From positions 1-30,517 of the forward strand of contig URFQ01000023.1 in NCBI GenBank assembly GCA_900547195.1: a DNA stretch of 30,517 nt, read 5' to 3'. The position numbers and the translations under genes were made by a program. Shown here in pieces: positions 13,598 through 21,892 of the stretch. The notes beneath the pieces were generated by a model. The model was not told the origin of the DNA. It did not search any database and saw nothing but the letters and a program-made list of their open reading frames with translations. This DNA comes from an uncultured Butyricicoccus sp. (GTDB taxonomy: Bacteria > Bacillota > Clostridia > Oscillospirales > Butyricicoccaceae). Position 1 is the stretch's first letter, and the number at the start of each line of letters is the position of its first letter.

Positions 13598-13756
13598 CTA
13601 AAAAACCGCTGTGTGGGTAATCCAAAGTGTCCCAACACCAAGCCCCTGTGCTTGTAACAACATGGTTTTAATAAACGCGCTTATTGACAAACTATCACAT
13701 ATAGTTATTTTGAATTTTCTAATACTTCTTCTATCAAATATTGTTCTTTTATTCAT
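13598..13756 (-). pseudogene. Nitroreductase-like remnant with internal deletion
   Basis: An ATG at 13756 with GAGGTG upstream begins 'MNKRTIFDRRSIRKFK', the classic nitroreductase start (flavin-binding RRSIRKF). After 16 residues it jumps to 'DSLSISAFIKTMLLQAQGLGVGTLWI', which matches the later helix of the family. The central 70-80 residues are missing and the frame stops at 13598. It is non-functional as a nitroreductase. The ribosome site is intact, so a 52-aa peptide could still be made. Confidence 0.65.
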
Positions 13757-13780
13757 AGCACACCTCATCAAATTGCTGAT

Positions 13781-14011
13781 TTATCGGTTGATCTTCTTGC
13801 GAATTATAATTTTAATGGTCACGCAGATTATTAAAACCACAATCAATGCAATACCAGTAATTTGAATGCCGATATACCATGGAGCAGACTGCATGGCATA
13901 CAACTCAGGATAATTTTTATAATTGAAATATTTCCAGATGGCCCCTCCGATAAATGCACCAGTGAAGCTTCCCATAAGTATGTTTATAAAGCTGTTTATC
14001 TTTTTAAGCAT
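13781..14011 (-). CDS. Small two-helix membrane protein
   Basis: The 76-aa protein has two predicted membrane helices, about 10-28 ('ILMGSFTGAFIGGAIW') and 48-71, separated by 'YPELYAMQSAPWY', a segment I recall in small Firmicutes membrane proteins of unknown function. The tail is basic (KIIIRKKINR). A start at 14011 has GGAGG five bases upstream. An ATG at 14035, two bases after the preceding DUF3795 gene, has no good ribosome site. It is probably co-transcribed with that gene. Confidence 0.7.
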   Translation of the reverse strand: MLKKINSFINILMGSFTGAFIGGAIWKYFNYKNYPELYAMQSAPWYIGIQITGIALIVVLIICVTIKIIIRKKINR

Positions 14012-14037
14012 TTTTTCCTCCGTAAAATGATTCATCC

Positions 14038-14598
14038 TTATATAACCATTACCCTTTCTTGCGAAGCTTCAAAACAATGTTTCCTTTTGCCGCCACATCT
14101 TGAAGCAATCTCGCTGCAAAAGCGCTTTTTTTCTTTGAGCGTCAGCGTTTCCATATCAGATCTGTTCTCAATTTTCCGAAGTACCTCGCGCAGCTCTTGC
14201 AGATCCAAAAGGTTTACTGCAACACAAAAGAGGGTCTTTTTGCGCCCGTCATTATAGCCGGACAGGAGGACATCCAATATTTTTGTCTTTTCGACCTGCT
14301 CCGCATTGTAGGCTTCCATTCCGTACTGTTTGGCCTTTTCCAGATCGGCCTTTCGGTTACGGTGCGTAATAAAGGAGTCAAAGTCATCAATGTGCTCGTA
14401 TTTTTCACAGGGATATTCACTGCATTGAAAGCAGTATTCAACCCCGTTATGCTTCATACTGCACCTTGCGATCTTACACGACTGATTTCCTTCGCCGCCA
14501 CCGCATCCGGGGCAATTCCTGTTCAAAAACATAGGGCAAAGCCCACAATTCAATCCACAGAGGGATAGTAATTGGTTTTCTCGGTTAAATCCTTTCAT
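14038..14598 (-). CDS. DUF3795 domain-containing protein (186 aa)
   Basis: The N-terminal half carries the DUF3795 cysteine pattern: 'CGLNCGLCPMFLNRNCPGCGGG', 'CKIARC' and 'CFQCSEYPC'. The C-terminal half is a charged, helical extension (about 75-186) with another Cys pair near the end. The function is unknown, with metal or cluster binding likely from the cysteines. The ATG at 14598 follows AAGGA at close spacing. It is the second DUF3795 gene within 1.6 kb but shares little sequence with the first beyond the motif, so it is not a recent duplicate. Confidence 0.82.
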   Translation of the reverse strand: MKGFNRENQLLSLCGLNCGLCPMFLNRNCPGCGGGEGNQSCKIARCSMKHNGVEYCFQCSEYPCEKYEHIDDFDSFITHRNRKADLEKAKQYGMEAYNAEQVEKTKILDVLLSGYNDGRKKTLFCVAVNLLDLQELREVLRKIENRSDMETLTLKEKKRFCSEIASRCGGKRKHCFEASQERVMVI

Positions 14599-14722
14599 AG
14601 TTCCTTCCCAAACGGCTTATCCGCATCCAATCCAGCTAATATGAGAATAAAATGAATCCTGTTATTTTACTTGAAACTTATATCCAATGCGCCGTATCTT
14701 GCTTCATTTTATCTAGCATCAT

Positions 14723-15256
14723 TTACTCTTTTGCCGGCTCTTCCTCCACAGGGCGCCATGCCTCCCCAAAGTTTATATCCCTAAATAACGAGGCAAGGCC
14801 TGTAATCTGCTTGAGGCGCAAAATTTCATCCCGGTCCATCCCCAGATGTTTGGCAATCCATGCGTCTGAACGGCCAAATTCATGAAGCTCTTTTACGATG
14901 TTACTCATCAAATCCACATCGTGTGATCCGCGCGCCCTGTTATGGCGCACGGTGCTGGCCATACGTTTGTCAAGCGGTTTCTGAATAACAGAAACCGGCA
15001 GTAGGCCCTGCTCTCTTTCATAGATATCCGGATGATCCAGCATGACCTGGTACCGATGGAAACCATCGACGATCAGATAAATATCCTGCGATTTTGAATA
15101 GTAACATACGACCGGCATCGTATATCCATCCTCTTTAATGCTCTCATAAAGCAGCCGCATTTCAGGCGGCGCCACTTTATTCGGGTTGTAGTTATTGGGC
15201 CGTACCTTCTCAATCGGAACAGCAATGACATTATAAACTGGGCTTTTATACTTCAT
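14723..15256 (-). CDS. ParB/Srx-fold protein, IbrB-like
   Basis: The 177-aa protein begins with a ParB N-terminal-type domain: 'VRPNNYNPNKVAPPEM' (18-33), 'SIKEDGYTMPVV' (39-50), then 'IVDGFHRYQV' (62-71), the GxHR-like nucleotide-binding motif, and 'TVRHNRARGSHDVD' (102-115). A helix-turn-helix-like stretch follows (128-158, 'SDAWIAKHLGMDRDEILRLKQ'). This order, and the partner gene, match IbrB, which acts with IbrA to activate immunoglobulin-binding (eib) genes in E. coli. The start overlaps the end of the IbrA-like gene by 11 bases, with GAGG nine bases upstream, so translation is coupled. DNA binding and NTP use are inferred. Confidence 0.85.
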   Translation of the reverse strand: MKYKSPVYNVIAVPIEKVRPNNYNPNKVAPPEMRLLYESIKEDGYTMPVVCYYSKSQDIYLIVDGFHRYQVMLDHPDIYEREQGLLPVSVIQKPLDKRMASTVRHNRARGSHDVDLMSNIVKELHEFGRSDAWIAKHLGMDRDEILRLKQITGLASLFRDINFGEAWRPVEEEPAKE

Positions 15257-16577
15257 AATCGAATTCCTCTATGCTTTTGTATTTCCGGCGTATGGCATCC
15301 AGCCGCTTCTGCTGCTGCCGTGTCATTCCAAATCCCATGAACCGGCAAATATGGTCGTTTTTCAAAATACAATAACACATCCGTTTCCAACTGGGAACAT
15401 CCTTTGTGGATTTGATATCGTCCGTGTGATCTGGTATTTTCCCCACAAATACAATGCGTGATTTTTTGTTCAAGGTATAATTGGAGACGCCATTCCTCTT
15501 TATTCGATAGCCCTTCTCTTCAAGCTCCTGAATCACAGACTCATCCAACCCTCCTCCGGTCTCATGCCAAAACTCGATAGATGTATTGAATTTCTTTACA
15601 TAGTTATTCCGCAGCCTTCTTGGAAGGGTATCTAAAAGAAATTTTGTGTAAGATTTCCATGTATAACCCACCGGCAAAGAAATATTCCGGTAGCCCATCG
15701 CTTTGGTCTTTCCATAAATGGAAGCAAAATTTGCCCCCTGTACACGTCCTACAAGCTTGCTCCAAATCTCCGGGTCTATGACGCGGTACAGGTTCAGTGC
15801 ATCTTTCGCATAGTCATTAAACGGGGAGGCCACACGCATTTGCGACGGTTTGAGGCCTGCCATGTAGTAAAGATCATACAGGCGGTTATAATCGTAACCA
15901 AATAAATAGTTGGCGTGCCAGATATCATTGGTAGACCAGTCATACAAAGGTGAGGCACACCAAACATCTTTAAATTGTTTGCTGATCCAGCAGGTATTTT
16001 TGTACCCATATTTTTTATTCAGAAATCCGCTGTACCGCTGTAAGGATTCATCTGCCCGCATCCCAAGCAGACATACCGTTTTTCCGCCGTTATGGGCGTC
16101 CCGGTACCATCGTCCGAACTGTTTTGCCAGGTCTTCCTGGTGCATCCGGTAACGATATGTAGTCATGATGTTGTTTTCCAGATTGATGACGTATTCTTTT
16201 TTGGGCATCTCCCGGATCCATAGATCCTTTTTTGTATCATCCCAGGGATACCAATACATCTCGTAACTGCTTAACGCGGTTCGGGTAGCCATGGGCAGGC
16301 AGACCCAATAAGGCTCCACCTGATCCTTGATCCGTTCAAAGGTGCGTTCCACATACTCGGTTGTCACCGTATACTGCGCCTCAAAATCCTGATGAAATAC
16401 CCCAATGTTCCTATCCGGATAATGCTGGTTGCGGTAGTCCAAAACCAGATTGAGCAGCAAGCCGCTGTCTTTGCCTCCGGAAAAGGAGATATAAATGTTA
16501 TCAAATTCTTCAAAAAGAAAATGCATTCGTTCTAAAAACGCATCATAAACATTCAGATGTAAATACTCCCTTATCAA
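15246..16577 (-). CDS. PP-loop PAPS-reductase-family protein, IbrA-like (DUF3440)
   Basis: The 443-aa protein has an N-terminal adenine-nucleotide alpha-hydrolase domain with the PP-loop 'SFSGGKDSG' (31-39). A conserved body follows with 'HQDFEAQYTVTTEY', 'WVCLPMATRTA', 'LLGMRADESLQRY' and 'SPLYDWSTNDIW', all typical of PAPS reductase/IbrA-type proteins. A C-terminal DUF3440-like half (about 280-443) includes 'SWKRMCYCILKNDHICRFMGF'. Its chemistry is unknown. PP-loop enzymes adenylate a substrate, and the same fold serves sulfur insertion in DndC. A TTG start at 16577 is used because GAGAGG lies seven bases upstream and the N-terminus 'REYLHLNVYDAFLERM' matches homologues. It is the first gene of a two-gene operon. 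Confidence 0.87.
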   Translation of the reverse strand: MIREYLHLNVYDAFLERMHFLFEEFDNIYISFSGGKDSGLLLNLVLDYRNQHYPDRNIGVFHQDFEAQYTVTTEYVERTFERIKDQVEPYWVCLPMATRTALSSYEMYWYPWDDTKKDLWIREMPKKEYVINLENNIMTTYRYRMHQEDLAKQFGRWYRDAHNGGKTVCLLGMRADESLQRYSGFLNKKYGYKNTCWISKQFKDVWCASPLYDWSTNDIWHANYLFGYDYNRLYDLYYMAGLKPSQMRVASPFNDYAKDALNLYRVIDPEIWSKLVGRVQGANFASIYGKTKAMGYRNISLPVGYTWKSYTKFLLDTLPRRLRNNYVKKFNTSIEFWHETGGGLDESVIQELEEKGYRIKRNGVSNYTLNKKSRIVFVGKIPDHTDDIKSTKDVPSWKRMCYCILKNDHICRFMGFGMTRQQQKRLDAIRRKYKSIEEFDYEV

Positions 16578-16745
16578 AAAGACACCTCTCCTCTTTGCAG
16601 GAGCTCATTTCGGTTCTCTATCCTTCTCAATGCTTTATAAAAGATTAGAAAAGGCCAATCTCTACATCATCACTTGCGAATGAAAATATTGCTCCTGAAA
16701 ATATGTTTTTTCTATATTTTTTCTTTTGAGTAATGCGCATTTTTG

Positions 16746-16773
16746 AAAGGGCGTACCTTCCGGCACGCCCTTT
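16746..16773. terminator. Terminator hairpin downstream of the LacI-type gene
   Basis: AAAGGGCGT (16746-16754) pairs with ACGCCCTTT (16765-16773) around a ten-base loop that can add two G-C pairs. It lies just past the stop of the minus-strand lacI-type gene. The T tract is stronger on the plus strand, so direction is uncertain. Confidence 0.7.
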
Positions 16774-16777
16774 TTGT

Positions 16778-17815
16778 TTAGTTTTCTTTTGGCTGGGACA
16801 CACTTTCACGCTTTATAAGCGCAGGCGGAATCATAACCTTTTTCGGCGTCAAACGTACTTCACTTGCAGTTTGCACGGGCACGCGCTCACAAATCAGACG
16901 AACCGCTGCCCGGCAAATCTCTTCTGCCTGCACATGCACAGCGGTGAGGGCTGGATGAACACGCGGCAGCTGTGCTGCACTGGAAAATGCAACCACAGAC
17001 AGGTCTTCCGGCACCGAAAGCCCAAGCGCTTCCGCAGCTGCGTAAATGCCCGCCGCATTTTCCTCTGTGGCAGCAATCAGTGCTGTGGGCAGTTGCCCGC
17101 CCTTGCGAACATAATCGAGTAGCTGTGTCTCTGTTTCCTGTGCGTCAATTGCCACATCCAAATACCATTTTCCGGATTCCATATTGCAAATCCGCATAGC
17201 GTCCAGATATAAATCAAACAAAATCTCAAACAACATACGCCGTGTCAGCCGGGATCGCATTGCACAGGGACCGACATAGCCAATGCGCTTATGCCCAAAT
17301 GAAATAAACTGCTCCATTACCAGCGCAATGCCTGCATTACAGTTTGAGACCACGGCATCACAGTGCAGCTCATCCGGAGAGCCATCAATAAAAACAACAT
17401 TTTCGCTAATTCGGAAAAGCTGTTCCACTTGCGCGTCCTGAAAAGCCCCGATTGCAAGGATTCCGTCCAGCCCAATCAAACCAGATAGCAACCGGCCGTT
17501 ATCATCAAAACGAAGATCGATAGGTTCAATTTTCATATCCCTGCACACGCGCCCAACACATGATCCCCACAGACGCCGATAGTATTCTTCAATGCGTGCA
17601 TGCGGACACGACAATACAATTCCAAGGCTGAGTACCGTCTTTAAATTGCGTCCCTTCCGGCTTTTTGTCGCTGCATAATTCAGCGTATTGGCTGCTTCCA
17701 GCACCTTTTTACGGGTTTCTTCACTTGCACTCATCGAAGGATCACTATTCAGGATGCGCGATATGGTTGCAATCGAATAACCTGTATATTCCGAAAGATC
17801 CTTTAGCGTTGCCAT
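16778..17815 (-). CDS. LacI family transcriptional regulator
   Basis: The 345-aa protein has an N-terminal LacI helix-turn-helix ('MATLKDLSEYTGYSIATISRILN', 1-23) and hinge helix, then a periplasmic-binding-protein-like effector domain (about 63-340) with 'GHKRIGYVG' and 'LSVVAFSS' in family positions. Such regulators usually sense a sugar or nucleoside. Here no transport or catabolic genes adjoin it, so the ligand and targets cannot be guessed. The ATG at 17815 has GGAGGG nine bases upstream. A promoter (TTGCGT and TAAACT, 17 bases apart) lies at 17852-17880. The gene stands alone between the IbrA-like gene and ireB. Confidence 0.92.
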   Translation of the reverse strand: MATLKDLSEYTGYSIATISRILNSDPSMSASEETRKKVLEAANTLNYAATKSRKGRNLKTVLSLGIVLSCPHARIEEYYRRLWGSCVGRVCRDMKIEPIDLRFDDNGRLLSGLIGLDGILAIGAFQDAQVEQLFRISENVVFIDGSPDELHCDAVVSNCNAGIALVMEQFISFGHKRIGYVGPCAMRSRLTRRMLFEILFDLYLDAMRICNMESGKWYLDVAIDAQETETQLLDYVRKGGQLPTALIAATEENAAGIYAAAEALGLSVPEDLSVVAFSSAAQLPRVHPALTAVHVQAEEICRAAVRLICERVPVQTASEVRLTPKKVMIPPALIKRESVSQPKEN

Positions 17816-17851
17816 GTAGCAGCACCCTCCATAATGCTCTTGTTTATCCTT

Positions 17852-17880
17852 AGTTTAACGCTTTTCTCTGATAAACGCAA
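17852..17880 (-). promoter_or_regulatory. Promoter candidate of the LacI-type gene
   Basis: On the minus strand TTGCGT (17880-17875) and TAAACT (17857-17852) are 17 bases apart, with the start codon 36 bases further. The match is moderate. No clear LacI-type palindrome overlaps it. Confidence 0.45.
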
Positions 17881-17988
17881 GCAAAAACAGACAATATTTT
17901 TTGCTTTCCACAAATATTATCTAATCAAGAAACTCTAAATCTTTTTTCAAAAATACGGTAATATACCTACTATAAAGAGACGTCAAAC

Positions 17989-18013
17989 GCCCTCCTGTTC
18001 GGATCAGGAGGGC
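17989..18013 (-). terminator. Terminator of ireB
   Basis: GCCCTCCTG (17989-17997) and CAGGAGGGC (18005-18013) form a 9-bp GC-rich stem with a seven-base loop, eight bases after the ireB stop. Only a short T run (GTTTG) follows on the minus strand. Confidence 0.7.
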
Positions 18014-18020
18014 AAATGTA

Positions 18021-18269
18021 TCAGGCGCCATGCAGGCTTTGCAAATATTTTTCCAATGCCCGGCGGACAAACTGTTCCCTGTCGATGTGCGCGGCCAGGC
18101 ACCGCGCATGGTGGCGGCTAGTGATGTAAGTCGGATCCCCGGTCAAAAGGTACCCTGCAATCTGGTCGACCGGCGAATATCCATTTTCCAACAAAGCCTG
18201 ATATACCGCCTGTAAGTACCAGTCCATCCCCGCATCTTGTGTTGTCATCGCTTTCGCCATCTGATTCAC
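18021..18269 (-). CDS. ireB: IreB family regulatory protein (UPF0297/DUF965)
   Basis: The 82-aa protein contains the family core 'VYQALLENGYSPVDQIAGYLLTGDPTYITSRHHARCL', ending in 'ALEKYL'. In Enterococcus, IreB is a small dimeric protein phosphorylated by the PASTA kinase IreK and influences cephalosporin resistance. The same role here is inferred from family membership. A GTG at 18269 is chosen because AAAGGGG lies eight bases upstream; a GTG at 18278 touches that site. In many Firmicutes this gene sits next to ruvX/yrrK and alaS. Here it is alone, with its own extended -10 promoter and terminator. Confidence 0.9.
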   Translation of the reverse strand: MNQMAKAMTTQDAGMDWYLQAVYQALLENGYSPVDQIAGYLLTGDPTYITSRHHARCLAAHIDREQFVRRALEKYLQSLHGA

Positions 18270-18292
18270 CGTTTTCACCCCTTTCTAAACCA

Positions 18293-18301
18293 AGTATAGC
18301 A
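18293..18301 (-). promoter_or_regulatory. Extended -10 promoter element of ireB
   Basis: On the minus strand TGCTATACT forms an extended -10 (TGn plus TATACT), 23 bases before the GTG start. The -35 region is not well matched, which is normal for extended -10 promoters. Confidence 0.5.
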
Positions 18302-18368
18302 AAGACGAATGAAAAATTGGTGAACGGCTCGTGAATTATCCAGCACCGATGCGTTATCATCCCATAAC

Positions 18369-18405
18369 AAAGCGGCTTTCCAGGCGAAAACTGGAAAGCC
18401 GCTTT
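18369..18405 (-). terminator. Terminator of the hisS-aspS operon
   Basis: A 15-bp perfect stem (18369-18383 with 18391-18405) with a seven-base loop lies six bases after the aspS stop. T residues follow on both sides. Confidence 0.87.
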
Positions 18406-18411
18406 CTGTTT

Positions 18412-20220
18412 TTATTCCGTTTCTTCTTCTTCGCGGGTGACGGCGATGGACAGCTCGTCCAGCTGCTTATCGTCCACCACGTCCGGACATTGCATCATCA
18501 GGTCGGATGCATTCTGCACCTTCGGGAATGCGATCACATCACGGATGGAATCCAGGCCGGCCAGCAGCATGCACAGGCGGTCGAGGCCGTATGCCAAACC
18601 GCCATGCGGTGGCGCGCCGTATTTGAACGCGGTGATCAGATGGCCAAACTGCTCGTTCGCCTTTTCATCGGTGAAGCCGAGCGCCTCAAACATTTTTGTC
18701 TGAAGCTCGGGATCATGAATACGGATTGAACCGCCGCCCAGCTCATAGCCGTTCAGAACAATATCATACGCCTTGGCACGGACCGCCTTGGGGTTTGTCT
18801 CCAGCAGCGGAATATCCTCGTCCATCGGCGCGGTGAACGGATGATGCATGGCAACCAGACGGTTTTCCTCTTCGCTGTACTCAAACTGCGGGAATTCGGT
18901 GATCCACAGCAGCTTATAATCGTCCTTCTTCGCAAGGCCCAGGCGCTTGCCTAACTCGCAGCGCAGCGCGCCCAGCGCGACTGCCGCGGTCTCCCAGTCT
19001 GCGTCCGCAACGACGAACAGCAGGTCGTTTGGCTGCGCGCCCGCGCGCTCCTTGATGGCCGCAATCTCTTCCTCGCTCAGGAACTTGGCAAACGACGAGG
19101 TCATGGAACCGTCTGCTGCAAGCTTCATCCATGCGAGGCCCTTGGCGCGGTAGGTCTTCACAAATTCGCCCAGCTTGTCGATTTCCTTGCGCGGGAATCG
19201 ATCGGCGTAGCCGTTAACATTGATCATACGGACACTGCCGCCGTTAGCAACCGTATCCTTAAATACTTTAAAAGAGCAGTTTGCCGCAATATCGGAAATA
19301 TCCTGAATCTCAAAGCCAAAGCGCACGTCCGGCTTATCCGAGCCGTATTTGTCCATTGCATCCCTCCAGGTGATGCGCGGCAGCGGCAGCGGAATATCCA
19401 CGTCCAGCACTTCCTTGAACACGCGCGCAAGGAAGCCTTCGTTGACTGCAATGACGTCGTCCTGCTCGACGAAGGACATCTCGAGGTCAATTTGGGTGAA
19501 CTCCGGCTGACGGTCAGCGCGTAGATCCTCGTCGCGAAAACAGTGGGCGATCTGCATGTAACGATCCATACCAGCCAGCATGAGCAGCTGCTTGTACTGC
19601 TGCGGGGACTGCGGCAGTGCGTAGAACTTACCCGGATGCACGCGGGACGGCACGAGGTAGTCACGCGCGCCCTCGGGAGTGGACTTGGTAAGCATCGGAG
19701 TCTCAATTTCGAGGAAACCATGCTCATCAAAGTAGCTGCGGGCCACCTGCATGACACGGTGGCGAAGCATCATATTCTTCTGCATGGACGGACGGCGCAG
19801 GTCAAGATAACGATACTTCAGACGGATCTGGTCGCCCACTTCCTTGTTGTCATCAATTTCAAACGGGGTCGTCTCTGCTTTGGTCAGGATGCGGATATCC
19901 TCCGCGATGAGTTCAACCTCGCCGGTCAGCATTTTGCTGTTGATGGCCGCCGCGTCGCGGGCAACCAGCTTGCCTCTTACCGCAACGACAAACTCCGTAC
20001 GGCAGGTAAACGCGATGTCGAACAGGCCGGCGTTGACCGACTTGTCGAAGGTACACTGGATGATGCCCGCGCGGTCACGCACGAGCAGGAACAGAACGCC
20101 GCCGTTATCGCGCACGCGGTCTACCCAGCCGTTGACGACAACAGTGCTGCCCGCGTCGGACAGGCGCAGGTCGCCGCACATATGGGTGCGCTTCATGCCT
20201 GCAATGGATGTGTTATTCAT
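18412..20220 (-). CDS. aspS: Aspartate--tRNA ligase
   Basis: This cytosolic class II synthetase charges tRNA-Asp (and possibly tRNA-Asn). At 602 aa it has the bacterial length. The order is an N-terminal OB-fold anticodon domain ('VVNGWVDRVRDNGGVLFLLVRDR'), motif 1 near 'RHRVMQVARSYFDEHGFLEIETPML', motif 2 in 'IAHCFRDEDLRADRQPEFTQIDLEMSF', the bacterial GAD insertion (about 300-420) and motif 3 'GGLAYGLDRLCMLLAG'. The C-terminal tail is strongly acidic (EEEETE). It follows hisS by 124 bases and ends in a strong hairpin. Whether it is discriminating or non-discriminating cannot be told reliably by eye. Confidence 0.97.
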   Translation of the reverse strand: MNNTSIAGMKRTHMCGDLRLSDAGSTVVVNGWVDRVRDNGGVLFLLVRDRAGIIQCTFDKSVNAGLFDIAFTCRTEFVVAVRGKLVARDAAAINSKMLTGEVELIAEDIRILTKAETTPFEIDDNKEVGDQIRLKYRYLDLRRPSMQKNMMLRHRVMQVARSYFDEHGFLEIETPMLTKSTPEGARDYLVPSRVHPGKFYALPQSPQQYKQLLMLAGMDRYMQIAHCFRDEDLRADRQPEFTQIDLEMSFVEQDDVIAVNEGFLARVFKEVLDVDIPLPLPRITWRDAMDKYGSDKPDVRFGFEIQDISDIAANCSFKVFKDTVANGGSVRMINVNGYADRFPRKEIDKLGEFVKTYRAKGLAWMKLAADGSMTSSFAKFLSEEEIAAIKERAGAQPNDLLFVVADADWETAAVALGALRCELGKRLGLAKKDDYKLLWITEFPQFEYSEEENRLVAMHHPFTAPMDEDIPLLETNPKAVRAKAYDIVLNGYELGGGSIRIHDPELQTKMFEALGFTDEKANEQFGHLITAFKYGAPPHGGLAYGLDRLCMLLAGLDSIRDVIAFPKVQNASDLMMQCPDVVDDKQLDELSIAVTREEEETE

Positions 20221-20319
20221 AATTTATCAGTCCTTATGTTTTAATATAACGATTTTAAAAACGATAGATTTTACTGTAAAGACCCCTCAGCCAGCCTTTG
20301 GCTGCCCGTTTCTGCGCCT

Positions 20320-20344
20320 GAAAATAGCATACCGGGCTATTTTC
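20320..20344 (-). other. Hairpin at the hisS-aspS junction
   Basis: GAAAATAGC (20320-20328) and GCTATTTTC (20336-20344) pair perfectly around seven bases, directly after the hisS stop. No T tract follows on the minus strand. It may stabilise or process the message rather than terminate it. Confidence 0.5.
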
Positions 20345-21709
20345 TTAACATCTGCGGTCCACGATAACCGTGCCCTTGGCGCGCTCGGCAAGGCCTGCTT
20401 TAATGCGCGCAAGCGCCTCGCCAAAGCCGGTGTTGGTCTGCTCGCCGGTTGCCAGCTCCTTGAGCGCAACAATGTCGTTTTTCACTTCGTCCTCACCCAT
20501 GAAGATGACATACGGCACATGCAGCTTATCGGCATAGGTAATCTTGGCCTTAAACTTCTTCTTTTCACAGTGCAGCTGAATGCGCACGCCATTCTCACGC
20601 AATCGGGTTGCGAGCGCAATCGCCGGGCCGACGTCCTCGGTCATAGGCAGGATGAGCACATCCGCTGGGGATGCCGGCGGATTCTCGTTCAGATAATCCT
20701 TTTCCTCGAGCACAAAAAACAGGCGGGTCAGGCCGATGGAAATCCCCACGCCCGGCAGCTGCTTATCGGTGTAATACTCCGCGAGGTTGTCATAGCGGCC
20801 GCCCGAGCAGATGGAGCCGATCTCCGGATGGTCGAGCATGGTGGTCTCGTACACGGTACCGGTATAGTAGTCCAGGCCGCGCGCAATGGTCAAGTCGATT
20901 TCAAAATGATCCGACGGGACGCCGAAGGCTTCCATGTAGGTTGCTACCGTTGTCAGCTCGTCGATGCCGAGGTCAAGCACCTCGTTTTTCCCCCTGTAGC
21001 CTTGCAGCGCCGCGAGGACGCCCTTGGTGCCGCCCTCAATGGTGATGAATTTCAGGATCTCATCCGCCTGTCCGGCGCTTGCGCCGCAATCCTCGACAAG
21101 GATCTCACGCACCTTCCCTGCGCCGATCTTCTCCAGCTTGTCGATGGTGCGCATCACATCGCCCGCACGCTCGGTCAGGCCGAGGGACGCAAAGAAGCCG
21201 CTCAGCACTTTGCGGTTGTTGATGCGGATCTTGAAGCGCTCCAATCCCAACTTGGAGAAAGTCTTGTAGATAATAGACGGAATCTCGGCCTCGTTGATGA
21301 TATCAAGCTGGCCGTCGCCGATGATATCGATATCGGCCTGATAGAACTCGCGGAAGCGGCCGCGCTGCGCGCGTTCGCCGCGATACACCTTGCCAATCTG
21401 ATAGCGACGGAACGGGAAATTCAGCTGCCCATAATGAAGCGCCACATACTTGGCAAGCGGTACCGTGAGATCAAAGCGCATCGCAAGATCGCTGTCGCCC
21501 TTCTGAAAGCGATAAATCTGCTTTTCTGTTTCGCCGCCGCCCTTCGCCAGCAGCACCTCGGACGATTCCAAAACCGGCGTGTCAAGCGGATAGAAGCCAT
21601 AGAGCGCATAGGTGTCGCGCAGGGTTTCCATCACGCGCTCCATTTGCGCCTGCCTCTGCGGCAGCAGTTCCATGAAGCCGGACAACGTTCTCGGTTTAAT
21701 CTTTTCCAT
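20345..21709 (-). CDS. hisS: Histidine--tRNA ligase
   Basis: This class II synthetase charges tRNA-His. The product is 454 aa, slightly longer than the usual 420-430. Motif 1 is near the N-terminus ('GFYPLDTPVLESSEV'), and motif 2 is 'RRYQIGKVYRGERAQRGRFREF'. The histidine-specific 'LDYYTGTVYE' and motif 3 region 'GGRYDNL...GVGISIGLTRL' follow, then a C-terminal anticodon-binding domain. The ATG at 21709 has AAAAGGGG upstream. I looked for a T-box leader, common ahead of synthetase genes in Firmicutes, and did not find one. Instead the upstream region holds copy 2 of a dispersed repeat whose edge supplies a TATAAT. Confidence 0.97.
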   Translation of the reverse strand: MEKIKPRTLSGFMELLPQRQAQMERVMETLRDTYALYGFYPLDTPVLESSEVLLAKGGGETEKQIYRFQKGDSDLAMRFDLTVPLAKYVALHYGQLNFPFRRYQIGKVYRGERAQRGRFREFYQADIDIIGDGQLDIINEAEIPSIIYKTFSKLGLERFKIRINNRKVLSGFFASLGLTERAGDVMRTIDKLEKIGAGKVREILVEDCGASAGQADEILKFITIEGGTKGVLAALQGYRGKNEVLDLGIDELTTVATYMEAFGVPSDHFEIDLTIARGLDYYTGTVYETTMLDHPEIGSICSGGRYDNLAEYYTDKQLPGVGISIGLTRLFFVLEEKDYLNENPPASPADVLILPMTEDVGPAIALATRLRENGVRIQLHCEKKKFKAKITYADKLHVPYVIFMGEDEVKNDIVALKELATGEQTNTGFGEALARIKAGLAERAKGTVIVDRRC

Positions 21710-21785
21710 TCATGAATACCCCTTTTATATCAATGTTTTCTTATCGAAAATTGACGGCGGCTCTCAGGCGCGCCGTAACTATACG

Positions 21786-21892
21786 ATTATACCATGGCGG
21801 CAGGCAGAATTTCTGCAAAATCTCCGCTTCAATGCCGCTATGGTATCATCGTGAAATAAGCGTATAATAGCCGCACTGCGGCTATTATACCA
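21786..21892. repeat. Dispersed palindromic repeat, copy 2 (fuller copy)
   Basis: The first hairpin pairs ATTATACCATGGCGG (21786-21800) with CCGCTATGGTATCAT (21835-21849), with two mismatches. A second, perfect hairpin follows: GTATAATAGCCGC (21862-21874), loop ACT, GCGGCTATTATAC (21878-21890). It matches copy 1 at 13036-13130. On the minus strand TATAAT at 21791-21786 lies 77 bases upstream of hisS and may act as its -10 box. No -35 match is convincing. Confidence 0.8.

Noticed and set aside
19543..21715. Long open frames on the plus strand opposite aspS and hisS
   Set aside because: They are antisense to clearly conserved synthetase genes, and their composition is explained by the codon bias of the real genes.
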